Below are positions 6,763 to 7,434 of a DNA stretch of 7,434 bases, piece by piece. The translations under genes and the position numbers were made by a program. Origin of the DNA: Bacteroidota bacterium (lineage in GTDB: Bacteria; Bacteroidota; Bacteroidia; Chitinophagales; Chitinophagaceae); contig JAEVYV010000316.1 of the NCBI GenBank assembly GCA_023392575.1, positions 1 to 7,434 on the forward strand, written 5' to 3'. Every line of letters begins with the position of its first letter. The stretch's first letter is position 1. The notes under the pieces were generated by a model. That model was not told where the DNA came from. It made no database searches and saw only the letters and a program-made list of their open reading frames with translations.

Positions 6763-6770
6763 TAATTTTG
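6763..6770 (+). promoter_or_regulatory. Putative -7 box of the DUF721 gene
   Basis: TAATTTTG matches TAnnTTTG exactly and ends 4 nt before the ATG at 6775, which would make the mRNA leaderless or nearly so. A clear -33 TTTG is lacking. The short gap after the repair gene also has a weak GCTTTA/TAAAGC inverted repeat (6726-6731 with 6743-6748) without a T-run. Readthrough from the upstream gene is therefore also possible. Confidence 0.45.
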
Positions 6771-6774
6771 CCGC

Positions 6775-7056
6775 ATGGCTCAGTACAAGATCGGTGATGC
6801 GATCAAACAGTTTTTGGCGCAAAGCCGTATTAAAGGCGACATACAGGCAATGCAAATAGAAGATGTGTGGGAAAAGATTATGGGAAAAACCATAGCCCGT
6901 TATACCGATAACTTAAAGGTCATCAACCGTACGCTTTTCATCACCACACATGTTGCGCCTTTAAAACAAGAGTTGCTGTATCAAAAGGATAAAATAAAGC
7001 TTCGTGTAAACGAAGCTTTGGGCGATAAGGTTATTGATGAAATTGTTATTCAATAA
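6775..7056 (+). CDS. DUF721 domain protein (DciA-like, probable replicative helicase loader)
   Basis: A 93-residue protein that is almost entirely a DUF721 domain: an N-terminal helix (KIGDAIKQFLAQSRIKGDI), the characteristic VWEKIMGKTIARYT (31-44), a beta strand LKVINRTLFITT (47-58), then the APLKQELLYQKDKIKLRVNE helix and the final DKVIDEIVIQ. This is the short form common in Bacteroidota; proteobacterial DciA proteins are longer with an extra tail. DciA proteins act as loaders of the DnaB replicative helicase where DnaC/DnaI are absent. That role is family knowledge and is not shown here. No recF or dnaA gene is adjacent, although DUF721 genes are often found near recF. The gene lies 49 bp after the repair enzyme on the same strand and overlaps the convergent CBS gene by 7 bp. 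Confidence 0.85.
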   Translation: MAQYKIGDAIKQFLAQSRIKGDIQAMQIEDVWEKIMGKTIARYTDNLKVINRTLFITTHVAPLKQELLYQKDKIKLRVNEALGDKVIDEIVIQ

Positions 7057-7434
7057 TTCCAGGGATAACCCTGCCGCACACGGCCTTTTTCCTCAAAAGT
7101 TTCTTTCCGTTTGCTCAATGCCTGCTGCATCAGATCTTGGGCGGAGATAACGCCCCTGAATATAAAGGAGTCGTACACGGCCAAATGCCGGGCATTGTAT
7201 CGCTCCATCAACTGCATGCAATGCTCCAGCGAATCTTCGGAAGTGGCAACCGGCAGCGTGCGGGTCATAAATTCTTTTACTGTAATGGTTTTGAGTGGCC
7301 TTTCGTCAAACAACACCTTGGTGGCATTGTCGTGTTCGGTCAGCACCCCCATAAACTTATAATCTTCTAAAACAATCAAATGATCGACATTTTCGCTAGT
7401 CATCTGGTAGAGGGCATCGCTTACCAAACAATGG
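7050..7434 (-). CDS. CBS-domain-pair protein, 5' end beyond the window
   Basis: The frame stays open to the right edge (the last codons read H-C-L-V-S-D-A), so the true start lies outside; the TTG at 7427 is not a credible start. About 128 codons remain. The end of the first CBS motif is LYQMTSENVDHLIVLEDYKFMG followed by VLTEHD (7400-7314). A full second CBS follows: FMTRTLPVATSEDSLEHC, LMERYNARHLAVYD, FRGVISAQDLMQQALSKR. A short basic/aromatic tail ends in PWNY. CBS pairs bind adenosyl ligands such as AMP, ATP or SAM. With no catalytic domain visible this may be a small stand-alone CBS regulator, but a larger upstream domain cannot be excluded. Its stop codon lies inside the end of the DUF721 gene, convergently. 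Confidence 0.88.
   Translation of the reverse strand, partial: HCLVSDALYQMTSENVDHLIVLEDYKFMGVLTEHDNATKVLFDERPLKTITVKEFMTRTLPVATSEDSLEHCMQLMERYNARHLAVYDSFIFRGVISAQDLMQQALSKRKETFEEKGRVRQGYPWNY

Overview
The window looks like chromosomal DNA of a Bacteroidota bacterium, probably of the Chitinophagaceae type. The reasons are a poly-HAMP cytoplasmic sensor kinase, a Haem_bd-type CxxCH protein, a 93-residue DUF721 protein, start sites without Shine-Dalgarno sequences, and promoter-like boxes resembling the Bacteroidota consensus TAnnTTTG. The family placement is inference from protein style and cannot be proven here. Base composition is moderate and even, and I see no insertion sequence, tRNA, rRNA, CRISPR array or phage gene.

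Layout. Positions 1-1749 (minus) hold the N-terminal 583 codons of a large sensor kinase, cut by the window edge. It is built from 92-residue HAMP repeats with an exact 276-bp period. A 197-bp divergent gap (1750-1946) carries likely promoters for the kinase and for a small exported haem-binding protein (1947-2423, plus). A gap at 2424-2577 holds a perfect 12-bp terminator hairpin and a possible structured RNA. Then come serA, D-3-phosphoglycerate dehydrogenase (2578-3813, minus), and divergently a serine-hydrolase lipoprotein of the beta-lactamase/PBP fold (3933-5093, plus). After an AT-rich imperfect palindrome come the bifunctional NAD(P)HX repair enzyme (5223-6725, plus) and a DUF721/DciA-like protein (6775-7056, plus). 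The last gene overlaps tail to tail by 7 bp with a CBS-domain-pair protein (7050-7434, minus), cut by the right edge.

How the genes relate. Most are independent housekeeping units: serine biosynthesis, repair of damaged nicotinamide cofactors, probable helicase loading, and a CBS-type ligand sensor. I see no multi-gene accessory system. The more interesting signals are fine-scale: a two-repeat (552-bp) alternation inside the HAMP array; promoter-like boxes 4-5 nt before four start codons, suggesting leaderless or nearly leaderless mRNAs; a possible small RNA at 2437-2579; and an inverted-repeat element between the lipoprotein and the repair enzyme.
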